A DNA stretch of 64,000 bases from Solea solea (taxonomy: Eukaryota; Chordata; Actinopteri; Pleuronectiformes; Soleidae). The DNA lies in contig NC_081139.1 in the NCBI RefSeq assembly GCF_958295425.1, positions 15,699,888 through 15,763,887 on the forward strand, written 5' to 3'. The notes under the pieces were generated by a model that was not told where the DNA came from, did not search any database, and saw nothing but the letters and a program-made list of their open reading frames with translations. How positions within the stretch are numbered: the stretch's first letter is position 1; every line of letters begins with the position of its first letter. Position numbers and translations under genes: made by a program. Positions 10,541-23,187 of this stretch are shown one piece after another.

Positions 10541-12878
10541 GCTTAAAGTACCTTGAAAGTGATAAAAATACCTCTTGTGACTTTGTCACCCCACAGGAAA
10601 ATGTGTTGCTAACCACCTTTCCAAATTCGAGTGATTATAAAAAGTTGCTAAGTGTGTAAATATTACATTTCAAATCATGTAAAATTTAGCAAAATTCTCT
10701 GCCCTGAGACACTGGGGGGATGTCGGTAGGAGGAGCTGGTTTCTCTGCAGCCCTGTCCTCTATCTCCCTTATCTTTAGGAATTTTACATTTGGCATTTAT
10801 TTGGATTTTACATTGAGGTAATTAGTAGTGTTGGAGCCGGTGCAGCTGTTCACGTGTGAAGAGGTTAACCGCTGATAAAGCGTGCTGAAGGTTTTTGTAT
10901 CGTTACAGGGTTTGAGGAGGAGATGTGCTAGCTATGGCTCCTGTGGTCATTTAGCCACAATTTAGACATGCATAGAAAATCCTGAATAGGACAGCAGAGA
11001 GGAATAGTTTTCAGTCTTTTCTCAATAATTATTCATTCCACAGTTGTAATTGTCATCACATGCTCTCAGCCACTATTTTCTAACATAATATAATGTGAAG
11101 TGGCGAAGTGCTGCCTTTGCTCTACAAGCAACTTAAAATGCCTCTACGTTTGATATGCTTGTTTCATTTAAAAAATAAAATGTAATATTATTAGTTCAAA
11201 AAAATATATGACCCCATGTTCAACTAAATCACTTTACAAGCCATGGTCCCCATCAGAAGAAACGTATGATCCTAAACACTTAAATAAATGGTGAACTACA
11301 TTCATAATCCACTGTTTTACTTCAGAAAACAATGGTCAACTTGTATTGTACAAAAAGTACACTGTGATCTTCAGATCTACATTTTTATCACTTGAAACCC
11401 AGGGCAGTGCTTAACTGATTTTCTAATCAGTCTTCAAGTATATATATATCAAGCTCAGTCGTATTGTAATATCAGGCTATAGAATACAGATGAAAATGAG
11501 CCTAACTGGTGTAGTAACATCATTTTATATTAATTGTCCATTCCCAATAAATCAGTTAGTAAAATATGTGATCAGCATATATAAGGTCATGGAAGCAGGA
11601 GGTTATCTCCCATATTAAGTGCAGCTACAATTGAGAAACGGTGAGACAGGATGTACAAAGAGAACTGAATGAAACACTCACACAGACTGACACTAAAGAG
11701 AGTCTGAAATGCAGCTGAACAAGCACAATGATTTGTTTACCTCCCTGTGTTCTGGAAATGTACCAAGTGCATGCATTTGCTTTACCTTCCTTCCCTCCTG
11801 TGTGTTGTTTATTGATTAATTAATAGTGAGTGATCCTTCATCTTTAAGGGGTGTAATTACATTTGGGAGCAATGCAAGGACACAGGGGTTGCTGTCATAG
11901 GCATGCCCTTTTTCAAACACACCTCAGGGATTTAATGTGTGTTAGTGTGCTTTTTAAACCCCTCCCACCCCCCCATTGACGGAGCCCATTTACTCCTGCT
12001 GATGACCCAACAATAGTCACCATATGCCATAACAGTAGAATGAACAGGATTCTGGATCATCCCCTGAGCCCACACAAGCTCCTCTGCATGCAGAACAAAT
12101 TAACTTCATCCTTACATAGCTAATCCACCATGGAATTAGGATTTTAGCCCTCTGATCTCCACTGAATCCTGTTCAGTGGAGATGTTAATGGGGCATCCCT
12201 GTGGGGCTGATATTGACCAACACACTGCATGCATGCTATTTTTTTTATTTTTTATTTTTTTACAAATAATAACAATAATAATTAATTTATGATTAATAAT
12301 AAACAAACAAATCATTCTGCCCACATTGTTTGACAGGCTACATATCCAATGTAACAGAACTTTGATAATATACAATACACATAATGAATTTATTATGTTG
12401 CACACAGGGGATATGTGCTGCATATGGTATACATGCAGTTTGATGTAGGTGCAATATATTGCACATAGAGTAAATAAGAGACTGGTCAAAAATTAGCAGG
12501 GCACGTGCTGTAATGAGTGCAATGATGCTTAGTGCTGTGACTTCAGTAAGTAAGTAAGACCATATGTGAGGAGAAAATGCCATGCTTCTCTGTCTATACA
12601 GTATTTGTGTTGGATGTTGTTGAACAATTTGCTGTCAGTGGTCATGTGGGCAGTTTTCAGTAACTGGCTGAGGTCTTTACTGTCTGTTGAGGTTTAACCA
12701 CTATACTACACTGGAATATTGTTTGTGAATATTGGCCCAATGGACCCAAATGAGTTTTACAAAGGTTTCACCAGAGGTCAAGGTGCTGTTCTTTGTCAGA
12801 CTGTAGAATATTTGAAAGACCAAGTGAGCTCATCAGAGATGTGGACTTCATATCGAGTTGATATAGGCATATTTGACA
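10541..12878. other. noncoding stretch, no gene seen
   Basis: Unique AT-rich sequence. Includes a T run near 12240-12260 and the small perfect hairpin at 12155-12183. Overlapping reverse-strand open frames at 12136-12583 are Ile/Tyr/Cys-rich translations of AT-rich DNA without a domain. Confidence 0.55.
12155..12183. repeat. 12-bp perfect inverted repeat, 5-base loop
   Basis: Arms at 12155-12166 and 12172-12183 are exact reverse complements. Too short to assign a function; in a 64-kb window such a hairpin may be chance. Confidence 0.8.
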
Positions 12879-13139
12879 TCCATCCATCTTCTAGCTGCTT
12901 TATCCTCCATATGAGGGTCCAACTGACACAGACTGAACACCCTGGACAGATCGCCAGTCCATCACAGGGCCACATAGAGACAAACAATCATTCACTCTCA
13001 CACCTACGGTCAATTTAGAGTGTCCAATTTGCTTAATCCCCAAATCTGCATGTTTTTGGACTGTGGGAGAAAACTGTCACACACACACGGGGAGAACGTG
13101 CAAACCATGCAGAAAGGCCCTCTTTCCGACTGGGTCGCA
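12879..13139 (-). mobile_element. V-SINE/DANA-like SINE, nearly full length, reverse strand
   Basis: Read on the reverse strand the parts fall in the expected order. A head region near 13110-13139 is followed by 'catggtttgcacgttctccc', the core 'tttctcccacagtccaaaaa', 'attgaccgtaggtgtgagag', 'catagagac' and 'gggccctgtgatgg' type blocks, and a 'aggataaagcagctagaaga' block ending in a GGAT tail at 12879-12888. This is the most complete SINE copy here. Open frames on both strands at 12719-13018 run through it and are not genes. Confidence 0.75.
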
Positions 13140-13989
13140 ATATTTGACATAACAGTATATTCAGTACAGTAGACCACACTACAGACACAGGTGTCTAAAA
13201 AACACTTATACCATCACAAATTAAAAGTTTTCATCGTTAGAATTATGTCTGTATGTCCGTTAAACCCACAAAACCTTTCTTCAATTAAATACAGCTGTTA
13301 AACGCTGTCTTTCAGAAGTTAAATAGTTAAATTTGATATAGTATGCATGAGTCTCTAGCTTGCTCTCAATCAGAGCAGATAAACCAATAAAGCCGCCCTA
13401 CTGTAGTGCATTTGATTTCATTGCATCAGCAGATGAAGTGAATTGGTTTTGCTCTGTGCTCGGGGTTTCTTATGATCAAAGCCAGTCTAAAGCTCTTCAC
13501 TGGTGTCTCTCTTCAATATATCCTGCCTGCCACAATGGGATCAGTTAGACTGAAACACCATAAAAAAAAAAACATCTCACATGGAACTACAGCCATACCG
13601 GATACACCACTGAGTCGTTTTCATTTGGTAAGGATTGGCGCGGGGTACTGATCTTTAAGTCATGACACAGCAAGTCGTTACCTTTGCACGTGCTTCTCGC
13701 AGAGACTAAAGTGAAATGATTTTGCTTTTATATATTTTTTGTGAAAAAATGAACTACATACATAAGCAATCGCACTAAGACATACTCTATAGAGAAACAA
13801 CTCACTTTCACAGTTGTTTATATATATTATTTCTGAATAATAGAATGAGGAAACAAATAGAATTCCGTTGTTTGACAGAATAAATTATTATGGATTATGG
13901 ACTGAAGGGAGACTGCAGAGCAATGCAGATCTGATACAAATAGCCTTGCCTCTCGGAAAAGTTTTGCTATTTTTATTTTCCTGGTTCCT
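13140..13989. other. noncoding stretch, no gene seen
   Basis: AT-rich unique sequence with an A run at about 13562-13572; nothing recognised. Confidence 0.6.
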
Positions 13990-14170
13990 CTAGTCTGTAT
14001 GCTTAAGTATCCTTGGGCAAGACACACAAATTGCTGGCAGTCTGTGAATGATGGGTGATAGAAAGTAGTGCTGCATATAGATATGCTGTATTAATATCTG
14101 TGTGAGACAGGGTGAATGGCAAAGACTTTGAGAAGTCATTAGACTAGAAAATATGCTACATTAAATACAC
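13990..14170 (+). repeat. teleost interspersed repeat fragment, family B
   Basis: Contains 'cttgggcaagacacaca', then 'gaatgatgggtgatagaa', then 'gagaagtcattagactagaa', then 'atatgctacattaaat'. The order matches a very common fish repeat that begins with 'ttgggcaagacac', passes 'gtgtaaagcgctttg' and ends 'actagaaaagcgctatata'. A second copy lies at 44180-44400. I do not recall a secure family name. Confidence 0.5.
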
Positions 14171-16626
14171 ACCATAAATGTAGTCAGAATGGCCAATAAC
14201 AGGCTACACATAACTACATTAAATAAAATCACATAATGTCAGTTTAACATTCATGGTATATACAGGATTTTATTGTCTTCATCGTACCACACATTAAATT
14301 GTATTTACTATAGTTTCTGTTATGCCAAAATTTCCATATGTAGTATATTTGATTTGAATTGATTTTTATTTTCACAAAAACACTACTGGCACATCATTAG
14401 TCCATCACCACAACCCCACTGAAACAACAGAAAATGTGGTTTCAAGAAGGTAGTTGTTGATTGTTGAAAAGTAATCTCTCCTCAATGAATGGGAGCCCTT
14501 GATTAACAAAATCCAGCACATTTCTCATTTTGTGCCCGTAGCCCTCAGGAGTTTGAGGTGCAAAAGTGCAGTTTGGATTTAATGGTTCACTTCAGGTGGG
14601 TATATCTGAAAAAAACAATGTTTCATTAACATTAATGAGTCCAATTCAGCGGTACCGCAATAATAAACGCCACTAAATTTTAATATAATGGAATACAATA
14701 ACACAAATTAGTACCTTCAAAACAACCCTAAAGTTGAATTAACGGCTCTCCAAAATAATCTATAAAGAAAAATCTGTACATTATAAACTCAATGAAGATG
14801 AGATTTATTGCAGGACTGTTGTGTTCGAACACATTAGGAAGGCAGATCTAATAAAATGGTGACTGAGTGTACACGTCTGAGTGTATCTGACTGCAGCAAT
14901 AACCTCAAAACCTGTTCATAACGTCAATGAGCATCACAGAACATAGCACGCCATCTGCTCATGATGTCAAATATGCCCAAGCCAATATGCCCTCACAGAC
15001 CTATGCAAACTTTGAGCTGTGTTCACAGTCAGTCATACTGGGCTTAGGTCTGTCCCACTGTGAAATCTTCAAGTGTGCAAGGAGACATTCATAGTTGATG
15101 TATCTGCAGACTCTGCCAAAGGGAATTGCCCACAGGTCATAACCTGTGGGTACCCATGTTGGATCACATGTTTTTCTTAGTTTAGTAAGGTAGCTGGAAA
15201 CTAATCCGATACACCAGAAACCATCACTCATCCCTGAAACACCGCATACACTCCATATGAAATGCCAATTATACAAAGTGAGACGAGTAAGAAAAAAATA
15301 AACACAGACAGGAACCTGCTGCCCATATGCAAAGCATCCAAACAAACTCTCGCCTGACGCAGTTTCCACATAATGACATGGCGTGGACACCCCGAGACTA
15401 GCAGCTTAACACTGACTTGGACAAACAGCACCGGAGGGGACACGCGACAGACGAAGAGTGTGTTAGGATGTGGTCTACAAGTATGCGACAGACTGAGGTA
15501 ATGTGTGTTTACATAGTTAATGAACCCATCCGCTCATGATGTGGGGAATAGGTAGTGAGGATGACAGATGGAAAAGCATGGTGATGATTTATAGATTAGG
15601 GGATGTAGAAATGAAGAGAGCTCAAGAGAAAAGGAGGGATGGAGAGGAGAGTTGTAAAGGGATTGACTACAAAACAAGTCACCATTATTGCACTTTATTA
15701 AAGCTAGAGTCAGAAAACAATATAAACAAGTTACTTGTGGGTTTAATTATACAGTTGGCATGACTGTGAGAAAAAATTTTGAGTGATTTTCGTCTGTAGG
15801 TTGTTAAAATACAAAGCTTTTGAGCTCCCCTCATCAGATGAGCACGGACAAATCGGACAAATGCCTTTGTTTCACCTGCAACAGATAAGCTGAGGCAATC
15901 TCTCCATCTCTGAAACACTGTGCAGACATTGCACATGTGTTTGATTGTGTTTATTGTCTCTTTTAGGTTTCTTTGTATAGCACATGGCAGTTGTTGCCAT
16001 TGGCAGTCTCCCCACTGAAGCTGTGGGCAGAATAGTTACAGCCAAGAGCATCCTCTCTGTGATTAGTCAACATGTCCGTCTAGCTCTCAAATCACTTGTT
16101 TTACACTGTACTGAAAGGTTACTGTGGAAGTTTTTGTCAATAATGTGAAAAAAAGAAAATACAAATACAAAGGCTAATGATAATGAACAGCGTGACATTA
16201 CAGTAAGAATGTAATGGGAGGGAGCAAAGAAAAGTGTAAACAATCTCTCTTCTGTCATTTTAAAACAGATATTGCTTCTGAGAGAGAGTGAGAGTGAGAG
16301 AGAGACAATGTCTGTGCTTGTGTCTGCTTGTGTATGTGTATGTGTGTATGTCAGCTGGTGGCGTATCGGCTTCCGTGTTATCAGCCTCATCTCCAGGCTG
16401 GCCCGCGATGGATGCCGCTGCTCGGTGCCTCTTTGCTGCAGCATGTGTTAAGCAGTGTGTAATTGAAAATAAGGCGCGTGTGTGTGAGGGGAGGCGGGGT
16501 CAGTGAAATCCTGCGGCGACTGATCACTAAGTAGTTTAAAATGAGCTGTCCCGGCAGTGGAGACGTTGATTGTCCCGGTTTCGCTGCATCTTGCTGCTTG
16601 GAGGAACAGACTAAGGGTTACAAAGG
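14171..16626. other. noncoding stretch, no gene seen
   Basis: Unique sequence including a degenerate GA/GTGA tract at 16279-16307. The reverse-strand open frames at 15001-15443 and the pair at 16067-16506 have no recognisable domain; the latter translates the GA tract into a Ser-Leu run. Confidence 0.55.
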
Positions 16627-16952
16627 ACACAATATACTGTGCAAAAATGTTCGGGCACCAACGGCACCACTTTCTGTCTTTTATTTCAAATTCTGTGGTC
16701 ATTGCCATTTTGGACTGGTATACTGCCGTGCGTGCCTCGCAGTGCCTGTCTTGTTTTGCGCGTCTACTTTTAAATATCTACATATTTAAGGTATTTTACA
16801 GGTTTAATCAGTAACAATAAGGCAATCAGAGATGGGAGACTTCACCCCATTCACGCAAAAAGCCTCTGGCGGCCTCTGTTAGTCATATTGGCAAGTGCAA
16901 GTGTGGAAGCAGAAACAAACAAACAATCAAAAGACTTTTGCACAGTACTGTA
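16627..16952. mobile_element. Tc1/mariner-type MITE remnant
   Basis: The left end has 'tactgtgcaaaaatgttcgg' (about 16635-16654). The right end, read on the reverse strand, has 'tactgtgcaaaagtctttt' (about 16932-16950). The shared 'tactgtgcaaaa' is the terminal motif of a familiar Tc1-like family. The right end is followed by TA at 16951-16952, as expected for TA target duplication; the left boundary is less clear. About 325 bp separates the ends and there is no transposase. The short open frames at 16541-16814 lie inside it and are not genes. Confidence 0.55.
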
Positions 16953-19000
16953 TGCACTGATCGGCTTCCACTGAAGATCCAACAGAATTGCAGAGGACAT
17001 ACAATAATTGATTTAGTTTGGCCCCTTACCTCAGCTCTAAGAGGAAGGGCATCGTCTGTCTTTGAAATTCACGGAGAGGTTTACTCTGACTCCCTCATGT
17101 TGTTGGTAATCCTGTAGTATGTCTGCAGTGTGTGTGCTGTAAATGTGTATATTTCTATGTTAGCATGGAGCTGTTGGTTTGCAGAACTGGCCAAGGGACA
17201 TAGAACACATATGAGCCTCATTATGATTTCAGATGTGCAGTTATTTCAAGTTTTTCAAAGTTGGAAGCAAACCTCCCCAGGGGGGGCTCTGAACAGTTTC
17301 ACAGGAGGCTCAGCAAATGGAAGTGAAAAAATATAAAATAAAATTACTTAAAATATTTAGTTACTATGATCAGTATCAAAAGAGGAGAATGTAGAATAGC
17401 ACAACCGTGTGATGTGGTTGGAATATATGGAGGGATTTCTTTTTTAATTGCTTTACACATTCACATTCCCAGAGTCAAAACATTGTATTTGGTGTAGCTT
17501 CATCTTGTCAAATAGCACATGAATGCTATATTTGTGCTTGAGAAATTAAATGATACACTTTGTGTGCCAATATGCCATTTATGGCTGTGCTTTGTTTGTA
17601 ACGTATTTTTTAATTATGTTAATTGAGAAATGAAAATGACTTTTTGTCACTATGGCAAGTTAGTAAACTGTAGATGTGGATACTGAGAGTGAGGTTGGGT
17701 TTCAGAATTGCAGTCTTTGATCCAGGGGTTTGGAGATGGTCCAAAATAATGGGTCTGCAAAGTAAATCCAAAAAAGAAGTGTCTGAAACCTACAATATAT
17801 TCTCATGAAAGCCTGAGCAGCTCTGCAAATAAATAAAGGTTCATCAGTCAATCAGACAATGAGTGAACTTATAACTTTATCACATTAGTAAACATTTAGT
17901 AAATGATGGTGCCATTTAGAGTCCAATATAAACAGGGCTCTGTGCCGGTTCCAGTTCCCGAACCTATTTTGGCACTGGTCAACATGTTCAAATTGTGTCA
18001 TATTCTCTGCTGTGAAGACGAGTGGAAAGTACAGGAAGTATGGTGATTTTGCCAGTGTTGTGTTTACTTTTGCCTGAGTAACGCAGAATAACGTCCTGCC
18101 ACTTTAGTTCCTCTTAAACGGGTGTGAACCCAGGCCAGAACCAGAACTGTTGTCTGAAAGAGACAAGACTAAGAGACCATAAAACACAACATGTATTGGG
18201 GCGTGGACACCTTGTGATTGACAGTTAGCACTGTCCAATAGGTGCGACTCTTCCACTCTTACTTCTGGTTGTGAAGAGAAAGATACAGGAGGAGAGATCA
18301 ACAGAGAGTTCATAAAATGGTGACTTCACAGTTGGTTGTATTTTTGTCTTAAACAGGAAGAGGCACAAAACTGGGAATGCAAGTGGTCCTATAGACAGCT
18401 CATATCATAATAAGAAAGCAATGCCCCACACAATGTAATGAAACAAACTGATTATAAGAAAAAAGGAAGCACTCAGACTCTTCATTAAAGGGAGGACAAG
18501 TTTTATATGGGCTTTTGATGTTAAAAACACTAAAATAGTTGCGTTTCAGACCAGACTGTGAACTGTTTTCAATAGAACTGCTCGATATTTAAAAAAAATA
18601 AGATTATAATCATCTGTCTGAATAGGTGAAATTAATTCAAATCAAAAAGTGTTCTAGTTCCATACCACTTCAGTTATTTCCCTCTCAGTTTAATGCAAAT
18701 GTAGCTCAATTCTAACCCAAAAGCCTCAGTCAGATAGCATTCTGCTCAGTCCAGCATTGCCCAACCCTTCTAAGTAATCTATCTGCAAGCCTCGGAGCAC
18801 TGGCAAACCACTGATAAATCTTGCCCCGTAAATGACTACTCTCCTCATCACAATCTTATTAATCCCACCTCCTCCTATTTATCTGAGGAAAAGTAAATTA
18901 CACAAGTGCCTATTGATTTTTGTCCTCGTGCCAGACATGTTGAGAGTGCAAACCTACTGTTTTTCTCCCCACACATTTCCATTGTCAACATCAGTGTGAG
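16953..19000. other. noncoding stretch, no gene seen
   Basis: Unique AT-rich sequence apart from a possible hAT-type terminus at 17933. No recognised gene. Confidence 0.55.
17933..18320 (+). mobile_element. possible hAT-type terminus, right end not found
   Basis: 'cagggctctgtgccggttcc' begins at 17933 and is followed by 'agttcccgaacc', which resembles the terminal region of fish hAT-type repeats (CAGGG start, GGTTCCGAACC-like subterminal palindrome). The adjacent 8 bases, AATATAAA at 17925-17932, would be the left target duplication, but no matching right copy was seen. The end coordinate is arbitrary. Confidence 0.25.
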
Positions 19001-19023
19001 CGGGGGGCGGGGGGGGGGGGGGG
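19001..19023. repeat. G-rich run
   Basis: C followed by G6, C and a G run of about 15. Could adopt a G-quadruplex and is prone to sequencing length error. Confidence 0.9.
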
Positions 19024-19337
19024 TCTAATTGGCCTCCGTCAAGATCACCTTGGTCGTCTGAACACATGTGGCTTCATGTCTTCTGCAGGAAGGAAGAAAA
19101 GGCAGAGATCAGAGGGGGGGAAAAATTATACAGGCAGGGATGGGGAGCATGAAAAGATGTTTTCATTGTCTAACTGGAGCTTAAGTGTGTCTTTTATAGT
19201 GTAAAGCCAAGGTGGGGGCCTCAGGAATGTGTCATGTGTCTCATCCGCATGTGCAGAATATTTGTGACTGCTAATTCATTGAAGCAGCAGGGGGAAGCAC
19301 AGGGACAGGGGACAGTAATTACTGTTCTGGATCAGGT

Positions 19338-19360
19338 GGGTGTGTATGTGTGTGTGTGCT
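19338..19360. repeat. short TG tract
   Basis: About 22 bases of TG with one TATG interruption. Confidence 0.85.
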
Positions 19361-19369
19361 GAATGAGTT

Positions 19370-19620
19370 TCATGCTTCATTACTGATGGGTGTTAAGGTA
19401 ATAAGGCCCCTGACTGTCCATTGAGGGAACTCATCACTTCTTCTGGCAGTGAAATTAGCCCCTCGTTGTTCTAGGTGTGCTCCCGTTCCTTTTGACTTCC
19501 ACCCGGTACAGACGATTAACGCCTCCCTGAGATGGCTATTAAGTGGAGACAGGCAACCCTTCATAATTCCATAACAGCCCCTGTTTAATCACATTTCAAC
19601 CAACACTTGATCCTTTGTTC
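19370..19620. promoter_or_regulatory. candidate conserved noncoding element
   Basis: Low-repeat segment, less AT-rich than its flanks, with TAAG/TTAA-type cores ('gatggctattaagtgg', 'gacgattaacgcc', 'ctgtttaatcac'). A 64-codon reverse-strand open frame (19370-19564) has no domain. Nomination only. Confidence 0.2.
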
Positions 19621-21339
19621 CCTTCTGAACTTTGAAAGCACCGATTATAAGGTCGGTGCGGCTCCACGCAGCCGAGAAAAAGAACATCTGCGTCAGTTTA
19701 TTATACTTTCAATTTCTGTCTGTTACATGTGTGTTTATACTTGACACATCACCTTGGCAATAAAGAGGGGCAATCTCCACAAGGGGATACGTGTGGAGTG
19801 TCCTTCATTCTATGAGGACTTGTCGAGGGTCCTCAAGATGTATTGGAGGGAATTATTTTTGTGTTCCTTCATGCAATGCGCTTTCTCTAAACAGCTTTAC
19901 AGAAGAGAGGTTGAATGATTGCAATTATTTGCCAAGTACCTTCATGTATTTTACTACACCGGGAATGATAATGCCACTAGAAATAACAAACCACTAGCCC
20001 CTTTAAATATAAACAAAAGATCCTCTGGATGATCTCAGTAAAAGTGGTGAAGGCAAATGAATTGTTAATTGGTAATTGTTGTGGGGTTATTTGGAAACAT
20101 CCTTCCATTTTGAAAATTAAACTCAACTTCCCCATCAGTTTTATTTTAATAATTGCTTCTAACTAATGTCCTTCAAAAATGGATCTTGTATTCCAGAGTT
20201 AGCATAAACCCTAAATAATCTGCTGTATTGTTAATGACAATTCAGGATGAACTGCAACTGCAGGGCTTGTTTTGAGGTAAAGGCCCCTACTTTCTGACTG
20301 CTTTATATCACTTGATAGGGACTAAACAAATTTAGAACCCCACAATATGACAATATGGTGTATTATGTATGATATTTTTTGTAAGTTAGCGCTGAATAGC
20401 TGGTGAAGTTCACTTCTTAGTGGTGAGTGAGATGCACACTGATTGCTTTTGGCTCTGGGTAACTTTACCGTTTGTGTCATTGCAGAGAGCTGTTAAAAAT
20501 GGCAATATAGCCTAGTGTAGGTTGACAATAGAAAAGTTATACGCACATCACCTTTTACTTCTGAGGGTGCAAGCCTGCCAGAACACAAAGTGCAAAAGGA
20601 GATAGAGCCCACACATATACTCCATGCCACAGGTCAGCATGATTTCACAGGCAACCCATATATTATGTGTAATGACCACCTGTAGGTTGGCCACCAGCTG
20701 TGATTAATCATCCCGACAGAAAAAATAAATTATTCAGTGCATATAAAATAATAAATTATGTACAGTATGTAAATATAAATCATTACCAAAAAATGTTTAA
20801 CAACAATGAAATAACATGTTATTTTACAATAGTGCATCTATCGTATGACGACTAACAGTCATTTTAATAATCAAGTGAGCTGTTGGTTAATTTCTCAATT
20901 GTTTGATTAGTTGTTTTACCTCCTAAAATGCAGAACATTTTGTAATGAAGCAAATAAACCACAACACGTTTGAGAAGTTGATACCAGAAAATGTGTTTTT
21001 ACTTTGTCAGCCCCTGCTGATAAATCAGCCATGCACATCCTCTGCAATTCATTTCGTATTTGATTAATGATTAACTGACTGTTGGGGCCCTAATATTGTA
21101 GTAATCAAAGTAAAGGTTGAAATTAACATTGACCTGGGATTTCTTTCTCTTGATTTCAGTTTTTTTTTTCTCTGTGGCATCTTTGAAAACTGATTAAAAA
21201 ATATATTCATGAAGTCTATAATTGCAACATTATAAATTATTCAGCCAGTTCTCAATTTATGAAAAGCTTTTATCTAATGATCTAATGGTAATTATGCTGG
21301 TGATTATTTGAAAAAAAAAAAAAAACAGAAAGAAAAAAA
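19621..21339. other. noncoding stretch, no gene seen
   Basis: AT-rich unique sequence with an A run at about 21311-21325. No gene recognised. Confidence 0.6.
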
Positions 21340-21699
21340 AGACAAGTGAATTAATAATGACGTTTAATGATATGTTATATAACTGGAAGGAATGCCTTTT
21401 CCCTGATGTTATCTCATTAAGCATGACCACTCGTACTTACTAATCACTGGGCGTCCATTGTCGGAGTCTAAATTCTCCTTCCTGGAAATAGATGCAAAGG
21501 TTAATGCCGCTTGTGCTCTCAGATGCTAACTGACACGCTTTCAATACCCCTCACTGTGCCTGATAAACACAGACTTCCATTATCCTTCCTCTCATTTACT
21601 AATGAGCTAATTAATAAGTCTGGAGTTGGCCAAGTAGTGCAGAACAGGGCCACAGTAGCAAGGGTCAGTGCCACACATCAGTCACGGGAGACAAAATAG
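21340..21699. promoter_or_regulatory. candidate conserved noncoding element
   Basis: About 360 bp free of simple repeats with dense TAAT cores, including a TAATGAG then TAATTA pair at 21600-21613 (TAATTA at 21608-21613), 'taatgacgtttaatgat' near 21355 and 'ctcattaagc' near 21414. A 62-codon open frame (21511-21699) within it has no domain. This is the texture of a developmental enhancer but is only inferred. Confidence 0.25.
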
Positions 21700-22626
21700 A
21701 AGCAATTTCATCTGTTTGTTTGTTTAGGTGAAGGTGCAGTGAAATAATTTGCTCAGATAATCTTCCCTGCATGTTTTTTTTTTCTTTTCAAATTATGTTT
21801 TCCATCTCCAGATGATGGATTATGATTATTACCTCTGCCACTCATTTCCTTCTTGTGACCTGCAGTCCTCCTCCACCTCCCATATTGATTTGTGTGAGTG
21901 GAATCTGCTGCTGGAGAGAAATGAGCAGATTGCAACAGGTAATGCTGGGGTGCAGAGTCAAGGGCTTTTTAATAATCTCCTGGTATGAAGGATCCTCAGA
22001 GAGCGCGAGCAAACCGAGAGAAGGACATACTCTGAGAAACAACAGGAGGAGAGAGGAGGCGATGACAAAAGAGAAGAAAGGTGGAAAAAAATGTAGCAGT
22101 GAGCAAAAGGAGAGTTTAATACATGTATTCATTCATATATGCGTTATGCGAACACACTTTGAGATACAACACATAAGAAATAAGACTTGCAGCTGTGTGA
22201 AATGTTGCAACCCCATGTTGCAACCCCAGTTAACAACACTGGAAAGTTTCCAGAGTATGGAAAGACAAAACTGTCACACTGTCTGTTTTATTTTTTGAGC
22301 ATCAAACCTATTTTATTCATTTTCACCAGCACCTTTTAACTTCCTTACCAAAGACCGACACAACATTCTTCTCCATTGTTGTTTGATGTTGCCGTCCTGG
22401 CAACAGTGCTTGTGGTTATCGGCACAAAGTCGCATGGACTCTGATATGACCGATCTCATTAATGTGACATGGCCATATTGCAGATGAATATGATACATAT
22501 AGTACCAGATAATGAAGTGACACAAATCTGATTTTAAAATTGGACTCTGGAGATCAGAAAATCCGACGTGAGACTAATCTGATTTGAGTCACTGTAGTCT
22601 GGTAATCTGAACGTAGCCTAACGGCA

Positions 22627-22654
22627 CCAAAGTAAAGCTTCAAGCTTACTTTGG
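22627..22654. repeat. short near-perfect inverted repeat
   Basis: 'ccaaagtaaagctt' is followed after one base by its reverse complement lacking one T. Two AAGCTT sites face each other. Likely a local palindrome with no assigned role. Confidence 0.6.
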
Positions 22655-22810
22655 CCTTGGTACAAGTCTGAAATACTATCTTGTTTTGTTTATGTATTTA
22701 TTTATTATTTACTTAAGAGGTGAGAATACGATGACACAAAACACAAAGCACATTATTTGTCCATTGAACAAAAACCAAAAAAAAAACATCCCTTTTTGAA
22801 ATAATTAAAT

Positions 22811-22860
22811 AACACATTTCACACATGAAATGTGAAATGTGTTACACATTTCACACATGA
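22811..22860. repeat. hairpin plus direct repeat
   Basis: Perfect 13-bp inverted repeat with arms at 22811-22823 and 22831-22843 (7-base loop). A 17-bp unit, 'acacatttcacacatga', is present at 22812-22828 and again at 22844-22860. The combined structure looks like a small slippage or template-switch event. Confidence 0.85.
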
Positions 22861-23167
22861 ATGTTTCTGTATGGGTTCACAAGGTTCACAACCCACCGCA
22901 TCCCAGCGTGCTAAGCTGAGTGACTGGATTAAAATAATAAGGAGCGGAATGGCGAGAGGGCTGGAGTGGTTGTTGGCTGGCTGGCAAGAATGAAGCAATG
23001 GTGTCGAGGAAAAGGAGTTCTATTCTGGCTCCTGTTGCAAAGACCTCTGGGAAAATAGGGCCTGCCTGGATAGTGCTGTGAGAGTCATAAATCACCACCA
23101 GAGTCCTCCTCCTGCTCACCGTGACCTAGAGGCGACCCTGGAGTTGCACACATTCTTAAACAGGAAG

Positions 23168-23187
23168 CACACACACACACACACACA
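23168..23187. repeat. CA microsatellite
   Basis: About 20 bases of CA repeat. Confidence 0.9.

Noticed and set aside
10595..10660. Acceptor-like 'tcaccccacag' followed by 20 open codons
   Set aside because: Pyrimidine tract is weak, the peptide is short and unrecognised, and no partner exon is visible.
19083..19130. Acceptor-like 'tcttctgcag' before a purine-rich 45-base segment
   Set aside because: No GT donor; the G-rich segment is low complexity.
21822..22298. 158-codon plus-strand open frame
   Set aside because: Follows a purine-rich tract; Arg/Glu/Lys-rich middle without a domain; an overlapping long reverse-strand frame shows it is a composition effect.
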